Source: Sphingomonas sp.
GTDB taxonomy: Bacteria; Pseudomonadota; Alphaproteobacteria; Sphingomonadales; Sphingomonadaceae
Length of the DNA: 64,000 nucleotides
Reading direction: 5' to 3'
Assembly: GCF_017744835.1 (NCBI RefSeq)
Contig: NZ_JAGIAM010000003.1
Span: 62,001-126,000 of the forward strand
Part shown: positions 48,221 through 57,626 of the stretch, piece by piece
Numbering within the stretch: position 1 is the stretch's first letter
Layout of the letters: each line of letters starts with the position of its first letter
The notes under the pieces: generated by a model
What the model was told of the DNA's origin: nothing
Seen by the model: the letters and a program-made list of their open reading frames with translations, nothing else
Database searches by the model: none
Translations under genes and position numbers: made by a program

Positions 48221-50392
48221 GTGGTCAAAGGGGTAAACGCGGTCTGGATTGCCGCGCTCGCGGGGACGGCGTTCCTGCCGGGCGTCGCTCTCGCGCAGAT
48301 TTCGGACCCCAAGCCGGGGCAGGGCGCCCCCACGTCCGCGCCGGGTCCCACGCCTGCGCCCGCCCCGCAGGACGAGACGATCGTCTCCGACCAGGAATTC
48401 AACGCCGCGCTGCCCAGCCTCAGCAACGATCCCAACGCCCCGCTCGAGCCGCTCGAGGGCTTCCAGACCCCGACTCCCACGCCGGCCCCGCCGCCCCGGA
48501 CGGTCCAGCCGATCCCCGGCGCGCCCACCGTCCCCGCCGAGGAAACCGAATTCGCCGCGCCCCCGCCCGAGGCGCCCGAATTCGCCCAGCCGCTGCCCGC
48601 GCTCAGCGAGTTCAAGGTCGAGCCGGTCAAGATCGAAGGCATCGACGACGAGAAAGTCGCCCAGATCCGCTACACCACCGCGGTCGAGGGACTGGACAAG
48701 ATCGGGCTCGAAGACCAGTTCCGCGACCTGTCCGCGCTCGAGGAAGGCGACGGCAAGGCCGCCAATGCCGCGATGGTCGCCGCGCGTGCCCGCGAGGACG
48801 AGCACCTTGCCGTGCGGCTGATGCGCTCGCTCGGCTATTACGACGGCACCGCGATCTCGACGATCGAGCAGAACCCCAAGAATTCGGGCAATGTCCGCGC
48901 GACGATCAGCGCCACGCCGGGCCCGCTCTACCGGCTGGGCTCGGTGTCGATCGTCAGCGATCCCACCGTTCCGCCGGGCCTCCTCGACAAGGAGCTCAAC
49001 CTCAATCCCGGCGACCCGATCGAGGCTATCCGCATCCAGGGCGCCGAAGCCAATCTGAAGCTGCGCCTGCCGCAGCAGGGCTATCCCTTCATCGCGCTCG
49101 GCGACCGCGACATCCTGCTCGACGATCAGACGCACTTCGGCGACTATACGCTGCCGGTCACGCTCGGTCCGCGGTCGAGCTTCGGCGAGATCGTCACCCA
49201 GGGGCGCCGCCCGGTGTTCGGCGTCGACCACATCAACATCCTGCGCCGCTACAAGCCTGGCCAGCTCTACGACAGCCGCATGGTCGACGATCTGCGCGAC
49301 GCGCTGATCGCCACCAGCCTCTTCTCCACCGTCTCGGTCGAGCCGGTGCGGACCAACCAGCCGGGCCCCGACGGCACCGAGGTGGTCAACCTGCTCGTCC
49401 GCCAGAACGCGGGCCGCCCGCGCACGCTGGCCGGCGAGGCGGGCTACAGCACCGGCCAGGGCATCCGCCTCGAAGGCAGCTGGACGCATCGCAACCTCTT
49501 CCCGCCCGAAGGCGCGCTGATCGGCCGCGCGATCCTGGGGACGCAGGAACAGGGCATCGCCGGCACCTTCCGCCGCTCGAACGCCGGCCAGCGCGACCGC
49601 ACCTTCCAGATCCACGCCGAGCTCAACCACCAGGATTACGCCGCGTTCGAATCCTACACCGGCGCGCTCGCGGTGCGCTGGTCGCGCGATTCCACGCCGA
49701 TCTGGCAAAAGAAATGGACCTATTTCTACGGCGCCGAAGTCGTCGGATCGAACGAGGACCGCTGGAACTTCGACACCAACCAGCGCGATCGCGGCACCTG
49801 GCTGATCGCTGCGCTGCCGACCTTGCTCGGCTATGACAGTTCGGACAATCTGCTGAATCCCACGCGCGGCTTCCGCCTCAAGGGGAACGTCAGCCCTGAA
49901 ACATCGGTGCGCGGCGCGGCGCGGCCCTATGCCCGGCTGATGGTGGAGGGCACCGCCTATTATCCGGTGACGAGCAGCATCGTGATCGCCGGCCGCGCGC
50001 GCGTCGGCTCGATCCCGGGGATCGCACGCAACGATCTGCCGCCGTCCAGGCGCTATTATGCCGGCGGCGGCGGGTCGGTGCGCGGCTTCGGCTATCAGGA
50101 GCTCGGCCCCCGCGCGCCCGACGGACGCCCGGTCGGCGGCCGCGCCTTCAATGAATTCGCGCTCGAGGCGCGCTATCGCTTCGGCAATTTCGGCATCGTG
50201 CCCTTCGTCGATGCCGGCCAGGTCTATGAGGGCATTTATCCGACCGGCCAGAACCTGCGCTTCGGCGCCGGGATCGGCGGGCGGATGTACACCAATTTCG
50301 GTCCGCTGCGCGTCGATGTCGCGACCCCGATCGCGCGCAAGCCGGGCGAATCGCGCATCTCGCTCTACATCTCGATCGGGCAGGCCTTCTGA
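48221..50392 (+). CDS. tamA: TamA-like outer-membrane assembly protein (Omp85 family)
   Basis: With TamB, TamA helps insert autotransporters and other outer-membrane proteins and takes part in lipid homeostasis. The 723-residue protein has a signal peptide ending near residue 25 (GVALAQ), a long Pro/Ala-rich linker of about 90 residues, POTRA domains (about 130-370), and a beta-barrel with the Omp85 motif GGGGSVRGFGYQELGP near 610 and the terminal strand SLYISIGQAF. The start is a GTG at 48221 with GAGGAGG upstream. The stop overlaps the tamB start by one base, so the two are coupled. The proline-rich linker is unusually long for the family. Confidence 0.93.
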   Translation: MVKGVNAVWIAALAGTAFLPGVALAQISDPKPGQGAPTSAPGPTPAPAPQDETIVSDQEFNAALPSLSNDPNAPLEPLEGFQTPTPTPAPPPRTVQPIPGAPTVPAEETEFAAPPPEAPEFAQPLPALSEFKVEPVKIEGIDDEKVAQIRYTTAVEGLDKIGLEDQFRDLSALEEGDGKAANAAMVAARAREDEHLAVRLMRSLGYYDGTAISTIEQNPKNSGNVRATISATPGPLYRLGSVSIVSDPTVPPGLLDKELNLNPGDPIEAIRIQGAEANLKLRLPQQGYPFIALGDRDILLDDQTHFGDYTLPVTLGPRSSFGEIVTQGRRPVFGVDHINILRRYKPGQLYDSRMVDDLRDALIATSLFSTVSVEPVRTNQPGPDGTEVVNLLVRQNAGRPRTLAGEAGYSTGQGIRLEGSWTHRNLFPPEGALIGRAILGTQEQGIAGTFRRSNAGQRDRTFQIHAELNHQDYAAFESYTGALAVRWSRDSTPIWQKKWTYFYGAEVVGSNEDRWNFDTNQRDRGTWLIAALPTLLGYDSSDNLLNPTRGFRLKGNVSPETSVRGAARPYARLMVEGTAYYPVTSSIVIAGRARVGSIPGIARNDLPPSRRYYAGGGGSVRGFGYQELGPRAPDGRPVGGRAFNEFALEARYRFGNFGIVPFVDAGQVYEGIYPTGQNLRFGAGIGGRMYTNFGPLRVDVATPIARKPGESRISLYISIGQAF

Positions 50393-53300
50393 TGGCGACC
50401 GAGCCGCCCTCGGGCCCGCCGGCCGAACCCGCCGAGCTTCCCGCCGAGGAGCCGGTCCGGCACGTCGTCGTCCAGCCGCCGCTGTGGCAGCGCATCGTCA
50501 AATGGGTCGGGCTCACGATCGGCGCGGTGGCGCTGGCGCTCAGCCTGCTCGTGCTCGCGCTCAACACCGACATGGGCCGGCGCTTCGTCGTCGACCAGAT
50601 CAACCGGCTCGAGCTCGCCTCGGGGCTGAACTTCCGCGTCGGCCGGATCGAAGGCTCGCTCTATGGCGGGATGACGCTCCACGACGTCGAGGTGCGCGAC
50701 ACCAAGGGCGTGTTCGCCACCGCGCAGCAGATCGAGCTCGACTGGCGCCCGATGAGCTATCTGCGCAACCGCGTCGACATCCGCCGGCTCGCCAGCCCCG
50801 AAGTGCGCTTGTTGCGCTTGCCCGCGCTCAAGCCTTCGACCGATCCCAACGCCCCGCTGCTGCCCAACATCAATCTAGACATAGACCGGCTCGAGGTCGC
50901 GCGGATCGACGTCGCGCCGGTGGTGACCGGCCGCCACCATATCGCGCGGCTCGCCGGCACGGTGCATCTCGCGGGCGGGCGCGCGCAGATCGTCGCCGAC
51001 GCCGGCACCATCGCCGCGCCGGGCGTCGCCGGGGGCGATCGGCTCGCGCTCAAGCTCGACGCCGTGCCCGAGAAGAACCGGCTCGACATTGACCTCAAGC
51101 TCGATGCTCCCGCGCAGGGGCTCGTCGCCGGCCTCGCGGGCGTCCAGACCCCGATCACGCTCGCAGTGGCGGGGCAGGGGAGCTGGGCGAGCTGGAAGGG
51201 CCGCGCGGTCTCGACGCTCGGCGGCAAGGAACTGGCCAACCTCGACGTGCTGGCCAGCAACGGCCGCTTCCAGCTGCGCGGCCCCACCAATCCTGGCCTT
51301 TGGATGCAGGGGCCCGTCGAGCGGCTCGCCTCGCCCCGGCTCGACATCGCGCTCGATGCGGTGTGGAAGAACCGCACCGCCAACGGCCAGCTCAAGCTGC
51401 GCTCGCGCGCGCTTTCGGTCGAGATGGAAGGTGGGGTCGACCTCGGCCACAACCGCTTCGACAATCTGCGTGCCGACGCGATCCTGCTCACGCCCGGCGC
51501 GATCGCACCCAATCTCAGCGGCCGCTCGGTGCGCGCCGCGCTCGCGCTCAACGGCGCGTTCAATCGGCCGGTGGTCGATTACAAGATCCAGGCCGCCGCG
51601 CTCGGCTTCGGCACCACCGTGGTCGAGCAGCTCTATGCCGAGGGCAGGGCAAGGGTGGACGCGGACCGCATCATGGTGCCCGTGCGCGCCCGCGCCGCGC
51701 GCGTCAGCGGGCTCAACGCGGCGGTCGGCGGGCTCGTCACCAACCTGACGATCAACGGCGACCTCGCCATCTCGGGCACCCAGGTCCTGTCCGACAATCT
51801 CCGCCTGCGCTCCGACCGGGTCGACGCGACGGCGATCGTCGCGGCGGACATCGCCAAGGGCCGCTACACCGGCGCGATCAAGGGCCGGATCAACGATTTC
51901 GCGATCAACGGCGTCGGCGTGGTCAACCTCACCACCAACGCCGAGCTCTATGCCCCGCGCGGCGGCGGCTGGGGCATCCGCGGCACCGTGGCAGCGGAAA
52001 CCCGCAAGCTCACCAATGCCTCGGTCCGCAATTTCCTCGGCGGCAACGCCGTCGCCTCGGCGCATGTCACGCTCGGGCCCAGCGGCGTGATCGACGTCAC
52101 TGACCTGCGGCTGCGCGCGCCGCAGTTCCGCATCCTCAGCGGCTCGGGGCGCTACGATCCCGCCGGCCCGATCCTGATCAACGCCAATGCCGTCTCCACG
52201 GCCTATGGCCCGCTCACCGCGCGCGTCACCGGCACCATGGCCGCCCCGCAAGTCCTGCTGCGCGCCGCGCGGCCCGGGCTCGGCGTCGGGCTGGTCAATC
52301 TCGAGGCGCGGGTGCGCGGTCGCGGCTCGGCCTTCGCGATCGCGGCGACCGGCGGCACCGACTATGGCCCGTTCAGCGCCAACGTGCTGCTCCGCACCGG
52401 CGCGACCATGGCGATCGACATCGAATCCGCCCGCTTCGCCGGAATGGACATCACCGGCCGGCTCAGACAGACGCGCGCCGGCCCCTTCGCCGGCAATGTG
52501 AACTTCCAGGGCTCCGGCGTGGTCGGCACGGCCGATCTCTCGGCGCAGGGCCGTTTCCAGCGCGCCGACCTGCGCGCGACGGCGACCAACGCCACGATTC
52601 CGGGCAACACCGAATTCACTATCGGCCGCGCGCTCGTCTCGGCCAGCGTCGTGCTGACCCAGACGCCGCAGATCGTCGCAGACGCGCAGATCGCGGGCCT
52701 GCGCCGCGGCGACTTCGTGCTCAAGACCGCGCGCGCCAAGATCAACTATCAGGGCGGCTCGGGCACCGCCCAGGCAGTCGCCACCGGCTCGACCGGCGTG
52801 CCCTTCCAGATCGGCCTCAACGCCCGCATGGCACCCGGCCAGTGGCTCGCCGCGCTGCAGGGCCAGGCGGCCGGCATCCGTTTCCGCACCGCCCAGCCGG
52901 CACGGATCGCGACGACCGGCGGCACCTATCGCCTCCTCCCGACCCGCGTCGACTTCGACCATGGCACCGTCCGCCTCGCCGGCAGCTATGGCGACGGCAC
53001 CGTGCTCCAGGCGCGGCTCGACCGGCTCGATCTCGCCGTCGTCAATGCCTTCACCACCGGCCTCGGCGTCGACGGCACCGCTAGCGGCAGCATCGACTTC
53101 GCCCAGTCGAGCCCCTCGGCCTTCCCGCGCGCCGACGTGCGGCTCGAGATCGACCAGTTCACTCGCTCGAGCCTCGCCACCGTCTCGACGCCGGTCGACA
53201 TCAGCTTCGTCGGCAAGCTGCTGCCCGACGGCGGCGACGCGCGCGCGATCATCCGCCGCGGCACCACCCCGATCGGCCGGGTCGTGGTGACGCTGCGGCC

Positions 53301-54648
53301 GCTCGGGCCGGAGGCGGGGACCTGGACCCAGCGGCTGATGGCCGCGCCGCTCGCCGGCGGCGTGCGCTACAACGGCCCGGCGGCCGTGCCCTTCTCGCTG
53401 GCCGGTCTCTCCAACCAGCATCTCGACGGCGCGATCGGCATCGCCGCGGACTTTTCGGGCCGCGTGCTCGATCCGCACCTCGCCGGCGTGGTTCGCGCCG
53501 ACAACCTCACCTACGGCCACGACACGCTGGGCACGCGGCTCACCAATCTGAAGATCGATGGCCGCTTCTCGGACAATGAGCTCATCCTCACCCAGGCGAG
53601 CGCCCGGGCAGGCGAGGGGACGGTGACTGCGCAGGGCACGGTCGGCCTGTCGGCGGCCAACAACTATCCGATGAACATCGAGGTCAATCTCGACCGCGCC
53701 CAGCTCGCGCGCAGCCAGTCGCTCGGCGCCACCGCCACGGGCAAGCTCACGCTCATCAAGAACGCGCAGGTCCAGCGGATCGAGGGGCGGCTGACCATCC
53801 CCGAGGCGCGGTACGAGATCATCCGCCAGGGCGCCGCCGAAGTGCCCGAACTCACCGGCGTCCGGCGCCGCAGCGAAGTGGCCGAAGCCGCCGCCAATCC
53901 GCGCCCGGTGCGCGCGCCGGTGCGTGCGCTGACCGACTTCGACCTCAACATCCGCCTGGTCGCGGACAACCAGATCTACGTCTCGGGCATGGGGCTCGAG
54001 TCCGAATGGGGCGCGCGCATCTATGTCCGCGGCACCACCACCAATCCGGAGATCCGCGGCAACCTCCAGATCGTGCGCGGCACCTACAGCTTCGCGAGCC
54101 GCCGCTTCGACATCACCCAGGGCGACATCGCCTTCCAGGGCGCCGAATTGTCCAACCCGACGATCCACATTTCGGCGAACACCACGGCGGAGGGGATCAC
54201 CGCCGTGCTCGACGTCAGCGGCACCGCGCAGCGGCCGCAGATCGTCTTCTCGTCGACGCCCGCGCTGCCGCAGGAGGAAGTGCTCGCGCGGCTGTTCTTC
54301 GGCACCAACGTCACCAACCTGTCCGCCACCGAGGCGATCCAGCTCGCCGCCGCGGTCAATTCGCTCAGCGGCTCGGGCGGCGGGCTCAATCCGCTCGGCC
54401 AGCTCAAGTCGGCCACCGGGATCGACCGGCTGCGCATCCTCGGCGCCGACGACGCGACCGGCCGCGGCACGTCGCTCGCCGCGGGCAAGTACATAACCAG
54501 CGACATCTATATCGAGATCATCACCGACGCCCGCGGCTTCACCGCCACCCAGCTCGAGATATCCCTCTCGCGCACGCTGAGCCTGCTCTCGCAGACCGGC
54601 TCGTTCGGCGGCTCGAGCGTCAGCCTGCGCTACTCGCGCGACTATTAG
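50392..54648 (+). CDS. tamB: TamB-like translocation/assembly module protein
   Basis: TamB is anchored in the inner membrane and spans the periplasm to TamA; the family forms long hydrophobic grooves used for lipid or protein transfer. The 1418-residue protein has one N-terminal anchor (WVGLTIGAVALALSLLVLAL, about 38-58), a very long repetitive beta-rich body, and the conserved C-terminal DUF490 domain with GNLQIVRGTYSFASRRFDIT, FFGTNVTNLSATEAIQLA and ETIYSR-like end YIEIITDARG. The start is in TGATG with tamA. A hairpin repeat at 54659 follows. Confidence 0.94.
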   Translation: MATEPPSGPPAEPAELPAEEPVRHVVVQPPLWQRIVKWVGLTIGAVALALSLLVLALNTDMGRRFVVDQINRLELASGLNFRVGRIEGSLYGGMTLHDVEVRDTKGVFATAQQIELDWRPMSYLRNRVDIRRLASPEVRLLRLPALKPSTDPNAPLLPNINLDIDRLEVARIDVAPVVTGRHHIARLAGTVHLAGGRAQIVADAGTIAAPGVAGGDRLALKLDAVPEKNRLDIDLKLDAPAQGLVAGLAGVQTPITLAVAGQGSWASWKGRAVSTLGGKELANLDVLASNGRFQLRGPTNPGLWMQGPVERLASPRLDIALDAVWKNRTANGQLKLRSRALSVEMEGGVDLGHNRFDNLRADAILLTPGAIAPNLSGRSVRAALALNGAFNRPVVDYKIQAAALGFGTTVVEQLYAEGRARVDADRIMVPVRARAARVSGLNAAVGGLVTNLTINGDLAISGTQVLSDNLRLRSDRVDATAIVAADIAKGRYTGAIKGRINDFAINGVGVVNLTTNAELYAPRGGGWGIRGTVAAETRKLTNASVRNFLGGNAVASAHVTLGPSGVIDVTDLRLRAPQFRILSGSGRYDPAGPILINANAVSTAYGPLTARVTGTMAAPQVLLRAARPGLGVGLVNLEARVRGRGSAFAIAATGGTDYGPFSANVLLRTGATMAIDIESARFAGMDITGRLRQTRAGPFAGNVNFQGSGVVGTADLSAQGRFQRADLRATATNATIPGNTEFTIGRALVSASVVLTQTPQIVADAQIAGLRRGDFVLKTARAKINYQGGSGTAQAVATGSTGVPFQIGLNARMAPGQWLAALQGQAAGIRFRTAQPARIATTGGTYRLLPTRVDFDHGTVRLAGSYGDGTVLQARLDRLDLAVVNAFTTGLGVDGTASGSIDFAQSSPSAFPRADVRLEIDQFTRSSLATVSTPVDISFVGKLLPDGGDARAIIRRGTTPIGRVVVTLRPLGPEAGTWTQRLMAAPLAGGVRYNGPAAVPFSLAGLSNQHLDGAIGIAADFSGRVLDPHLAGVVRADNLTYGHDTLGTRLTNLKIDGRFSDNELILTQASARAGEGTVTAQGTVGLSAANNYPMNIEVNLDRAQLARSQSLGATATGKLTLIKNAQVQRIEGRLTIPEARYEIIRQGAAEVPELTGVRRRSEVAEAAANPRPVRAPVRALTDFDLNIRLVADNQIYVSGMGLESEWGARIYVRGTTTNPEIRGNLQIVRGTYSFASRRFDITQGDIAFQGAELSNPTIHISANTTAEGITAVLDVSGTAQRPQIVFSSTPALPQEEVLARLFFGTNVTNLSATEAIQLAAAVNSLSGSGGGLNPLGQLKSATGIDRLRILGADDATGRGTSLAAGKYITSDIYIEIITDARGFTATQLEISLSRTLSLLSQTGSFGGSSVSLRYSRDY

Positions 54649-54658
54649 CCCCAGAAAA

Positions 54659-54687
54659 CCTCCCCTCCCTGCTTGCAGGGAAGGGAG
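54659..54687 (+). repeat. CCCCTCCCT-type hairpin after tamB
   Basis: TCCCCTCCCTGC, loop TT, GCAGGGAAGGGAG forms a strong hairpin 11 bases after the tamB stop. It is a member of the gene-end hairpin family and probably terminates the tamAB message. Confidence 0.6.
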
Positions 54688-54756
54688 TGTCCAGAATGAC
54701 TCGTTGACTGCCTCCCACCCCCCTACTTACATTCCTGTAAGCATGGGGAGAGGTTG

Positions 54757-56223
54757 ATGATCGAGCATTTCGATGTGGTGGTGGTGGGCGCCGGCCTTTC
54801 GGGCATCGGCGCGGGCTATCACATCCAGGCGAACAGCCCCGATCGCTCCTACGTCATCCTCGAAGGCCGGGAGCGCCTCGGCGGCACCTGGGACTTGTTC
54901 CGCTATCCGGGCATCCGCTCGGATTCGGACATGTATACGCTCGGCTTCTCCTTCCGCCCCTGGACCGATGCCAAGGCGATCGCCGACGGTCCCTCGATCC
55001 TCCGATATCTCGAGGACACCGCGCGCGAGACCGGCGTCGATCGCCACATCCGCTATCGGCACCGCGTCAAGAGCGCCGCCTGGTCGAGCGAGGAGGCGCG
55101 CTGGACCGTGGTCGCCGAGCAGGATGGGGAGGAACGCCGCTTCACCTGCGCCTTCCTCTTCATGTGCACCGGCTATTATAACTACGAGCGCGGCTATCTC
55201 CCCGAGTTCGAGGGCGCATCGGACTTCGGCGGCCGCATCGTCCACCCGCAGTTCTGGCCCGAAGACCTCGACTATGCCGGCAAGCGCATCGTCGTGATCG
55301 GCAGCGGCGCGACTGCGGTGACGCTGGTGCCCGAGCTGGCCAGGCAGGCTGCGCACGTCACCATGCTCCAGCGCTCGCCCACCTATATCGTCGCGCGCCC
55401 GTCCGAGGATTCGATCGCCAACTGGCTGCGCTCGAAGCTGCCGTCCAAGACCGCCTATGCGATCACCCGCTGGAAGAACGTGCTGCTCCAGCAATATTTC
55501 TACCGCGCCGCGCGCAAGCACCCGGAGAAGGCGAAGGAGCGGATCGTCGACATGGTCCGCCAGGAGCTGGGCCCCGACTATGACGTCGGCACGCATTTCA
55601 CGCCCCGCTACAATCCCTGGGACCAGCGCCTCTGCCTCGTCCCCGACGCCGACCTGTTCGCCGCGATCCGCGAAGGCCAGGCGGAGGTCGTCACCGACGG
55701 CATCGATCGCTTCACCCGGACCGGCATTCGCCTCGCCTCTGGCAAGGAGCTGTCCGCCGATATCGTGGTCACCGCCACCGGGCTCGAGCTCCAGCTGATG
55801 AGCGGCATCCCGGTCAGCGTCGATGGGCGCGCGGTCGATTGGTCGCAGTGCATGACCTACAAGGGCATGATGTTCTCGGATGTGCCCAATTTCGCGATCT
55901 CCTTCGGCTACACCAATGCCAGCTGGACGCTGAAGGCCGATCTCACCGCCTCCTATGTCACGCGCCTGCTCAATGCGATGAAGAAGCGCGGCCTCCGCCA
56001 GGTCACGCCGCGGCTCGAGGCGCCGGTCGAGGAGCTGCCCTTCCTCGATTTCACGTCGGGCTATGTCCAGCGCGCGATGCGCCAATTCCCTCGCCAGGGC
56101 AGCCGCAAGCCCTGGCGCCTCCACCAGAACTACACCCGCGACGTCCTCGCGCTGAAGTTCGGCGGCATCGACGAGGAAATGGAATTCTCCAATCCCGAGC
56201 CGGGCGAACAGCGCGCAGCCTAA
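54757..56223 (+). CDS. Baeyer-Villiger-type flavin monooxygenase
   Basis: The enzyme should insert oxygen into ketones or oxidise heteroatoms using FAD and NADPH. The 488-residue protein has the FAD fold VVVVGAGLSGIGAGYH near the N-terminus, the complete BVMO fingerprint FGGRIVHPQFWP (FxGxxxHxxxWP) near residue 160, and the second nucleotide fold IVVIGSGATAVTLV near 180. ERLGGTWDLFRYPGIRSD is typical. GGGGAGAGG lies before the ATG. The complete fingerprint distinguishes it from general flavin monooxygenases. Substrate unknown; it stands alone between two hairpins. Confidence 0.9.
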   Translation: MIEHFDVVVVGAGLSGIGAGYHIQANSPDRSYVILEGRERLGGTWDLFRYPGIRSDSDMYTLGFSFRPWTDAKAIADGPSILRYLEDTARETGVDRHIRYRHRVKSAAWSSEEARWTVVAEQDGEERRFTCAFLFMCTGYYNYERGYLPEFEGASDFGGRIVHPQFWPEDLDYAGKRIVVIGSGATAVTLVPELARQAAHVTMLQRSPTYIVARPSEDSIANWLRSKLPSKTAYAITRWKNVLLQQYFYRAARKHPEKAKERIVDMVRQELGPDYDVGTHFTPRYNPWDQRLCLVPDADLFAAIREGQAEVVTDGIDRFTRTGIRLASGKELSADIVVTATGLELQLMSGIPVSVDGRAVDWSQCMTYKGMMFSDVPNFAISFGYTNASWTLKADLTASYVTRLLNAMKKRGLRQVTPRLEAPVEELPFLDFTSGYVQRAMRQFPRQGSRKPWRLHQNYTRDVLALKFGGIDEEMEFSNPEPGEQRAA

Positions 56224-56225
56224 TT

Positions 56226-56246
56226 CCCCTCCCTGAAAGGGAGGGG
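56226..56246. repeat. CCCCTCCCT-type perfect hairpin
   Basis: CCCCTCCCT, loop GAA, AGGGAGGGG is perfect over nine pairs and starts three bases after the monooxygenase stop. It is the reverse orientation of the hairpin at 22646. Probably a gene-end signal. Confidence 0.6.
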
Positions 56247-56294
56247 CGGTCCTCGCGCAGCGGCACCATCCCCCGCCGTTTTCGTTCTACCCGC

Positions 56295-57599
56295 ATGGCC
56301 GAAGTCCTTCTCGACACTACCGCCGCGCTGGTCGAATCCGCTGCCGAGGCGCTCCCGCCGCTCGACGATCCCGCCTTCGCCGATGCCTTCGATCGCTTCG
56401 CCGAGGCGCGCATCGTGCTGCTTGGCGAGGCGAGCCACGGCACGTCCGAATTCTACCGCGCCCGCGCCGCGATCACCCGCCGGCTGATCGAGCGCCACGG
56501 CTTCAACATGGTCGCAGTCGAGGCCGACTGGCCCGATGCCGCCGCGATCGACCGCCACGTCCGCCAGCGCCCGCTCGGCAGGCTCGATCCGCCGTTCCAG
56601 CGCTTCCCCACCTGGATGTGGCGCAACCAGGAGTTCTTCGAATTCGTCCTCTGGCTGCGCGAGCACAATGCCGCGTTGCCCGAGGATCGGCGCGCCAGCT
56701 TCCACGGGCTCGATCTCTACAGTCTCAACAGCTCGATCCGCGCGGTGATCGACTATCTCGACCGCGTCGACCCGGACTCCGCCGCGATCGCGCGCGAGCG
56801 CTACGGCTGCCTCGCCCCCTGGCGCGACGCTCCGCACGCCTATGGCCGGCTCGCGATCACCGAAGGCTATGCGCGCTGCGAGAAGGCGGTGGTCGCGGTG
56901 CTGCGCGAGCTGGTCGAGAAACAGTCCAGGCTGATCGCCGCCGACGGGGACGACTTCCTCGACGCCACCCAGAACGCCCGGATCGTCGCCAATGCCGAGG
57001 CCTATTATCGCGCCATGTACTACAGCTCGGCCGAGAGCTGGAACCTGCGCGACGAGCATATGTTCGACACGCTCGACCTGATGCTGCGCAGCAAAAGCGA
57101 CGCCAAGGCCGTGGTCTGGGCGCACAATTCGCATATCGGCGACGCGCGCTTCACCGAAATGGGAATGGAGCGCGGCGAGCTGAACCTCGGCCAGCTCGCC
57201 CGCACCGGCTATGGCGATGCCGCCCGGCTGATCGGCTTCGGCACCCACAGCGGCACCGTCGCCGCCGCGGACGACTGGGACGCGCCGATGAAGATCAAGC
57301 AGGTCAATCCCTCGCGCCCGGACAGCTACGAACGCGTCTGCCACGATTCGGGCGTGCCGCGCTTCCTCCTCGACCTCCGCGAGGAGCGCGAGGTTCGCGA
57401 GGCGCTCACCACGCCGCGGCTCGAGCGCTTCATCGGCGTCATCTACCGCCCGGACACCGAACGCTGGAGCCATTACTCCACGGCCATTTTGCCCGAGCAG
57501 TTCGACGCCTTCGTCTGGTTCGACCAGACCAGCGCGGTCACCCCCATCCCCGGCATGGAGCGCGCCGGGGACGAGGAGACCTGGCCGTTCGGGCTCTAG
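56295..57599 (+). CDS. Erythromycin esterase family protein
   Basis: The 434-residue protein belongs to the Ere-like hydrolase family, whose members EreA and EreB open the macrolide lactone; most chromosomal members have unknown substrates. Visible family motifs are VLLGEASHGTSEFYRARA near residue 42 (catalytic Glu and His), VAVEADWPDAAAID, FHGLDLYSL, KAVVWAHNSHIGDARFTEMG near 280, and the C-terminal YRPDTERWSHYSTAILPEQF (in part). The ATG at 56295 is the first fitting start. Macrolide resistance should not be assumed from the family alone. Confidence 0.88.
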   Translation: MAEVLLDTTAALVESAAEALPPLDDPAFADAFDRFAEARIVLLGEASHGTSEFYRARAAITRRLIERHGFNMVAVEADWPDAAAIDRHVRQRPLGRLDPPFQRFPTWMWRNQEFFEFVLWLREHNAALPEDRRASFHGLDLYSLNSSIRAVIDYLDRVDPDSAAIARERYGCLAPWRDAPHAYGRLAITEGYARCEKAVVAVLRELVEKQSRLIAADGDDFLDATQNARIVANAEAYYRAMYYSSAESWNLRDEHMFDTLDLMLRSKSDAKAVVWAHNSHIGDARFTEMGMERGELNLGQLARTGYGDAARLIGFGTHSGTVAAADDWDAPMKIKQVNPSRPDSYERVCHDSGVPRFLLDLREEREVREALTTPRLERFIGVIYRPDTERWSHYSTAILPEQFDAFVWFDQTSAVTPIPGMERAGDEETWPFGL

Positions 57600-57626
57600 C
57601 GCCCGCCGCTCGCTCCGCGGCTTCGC

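Noticed and set aside
50875..54168. 1097-codon open frame opposite tamB
   Set aside because: Shadow frame typical of high-GC DNA; the + strand TamB motifs and coupling to tamA are decisive.
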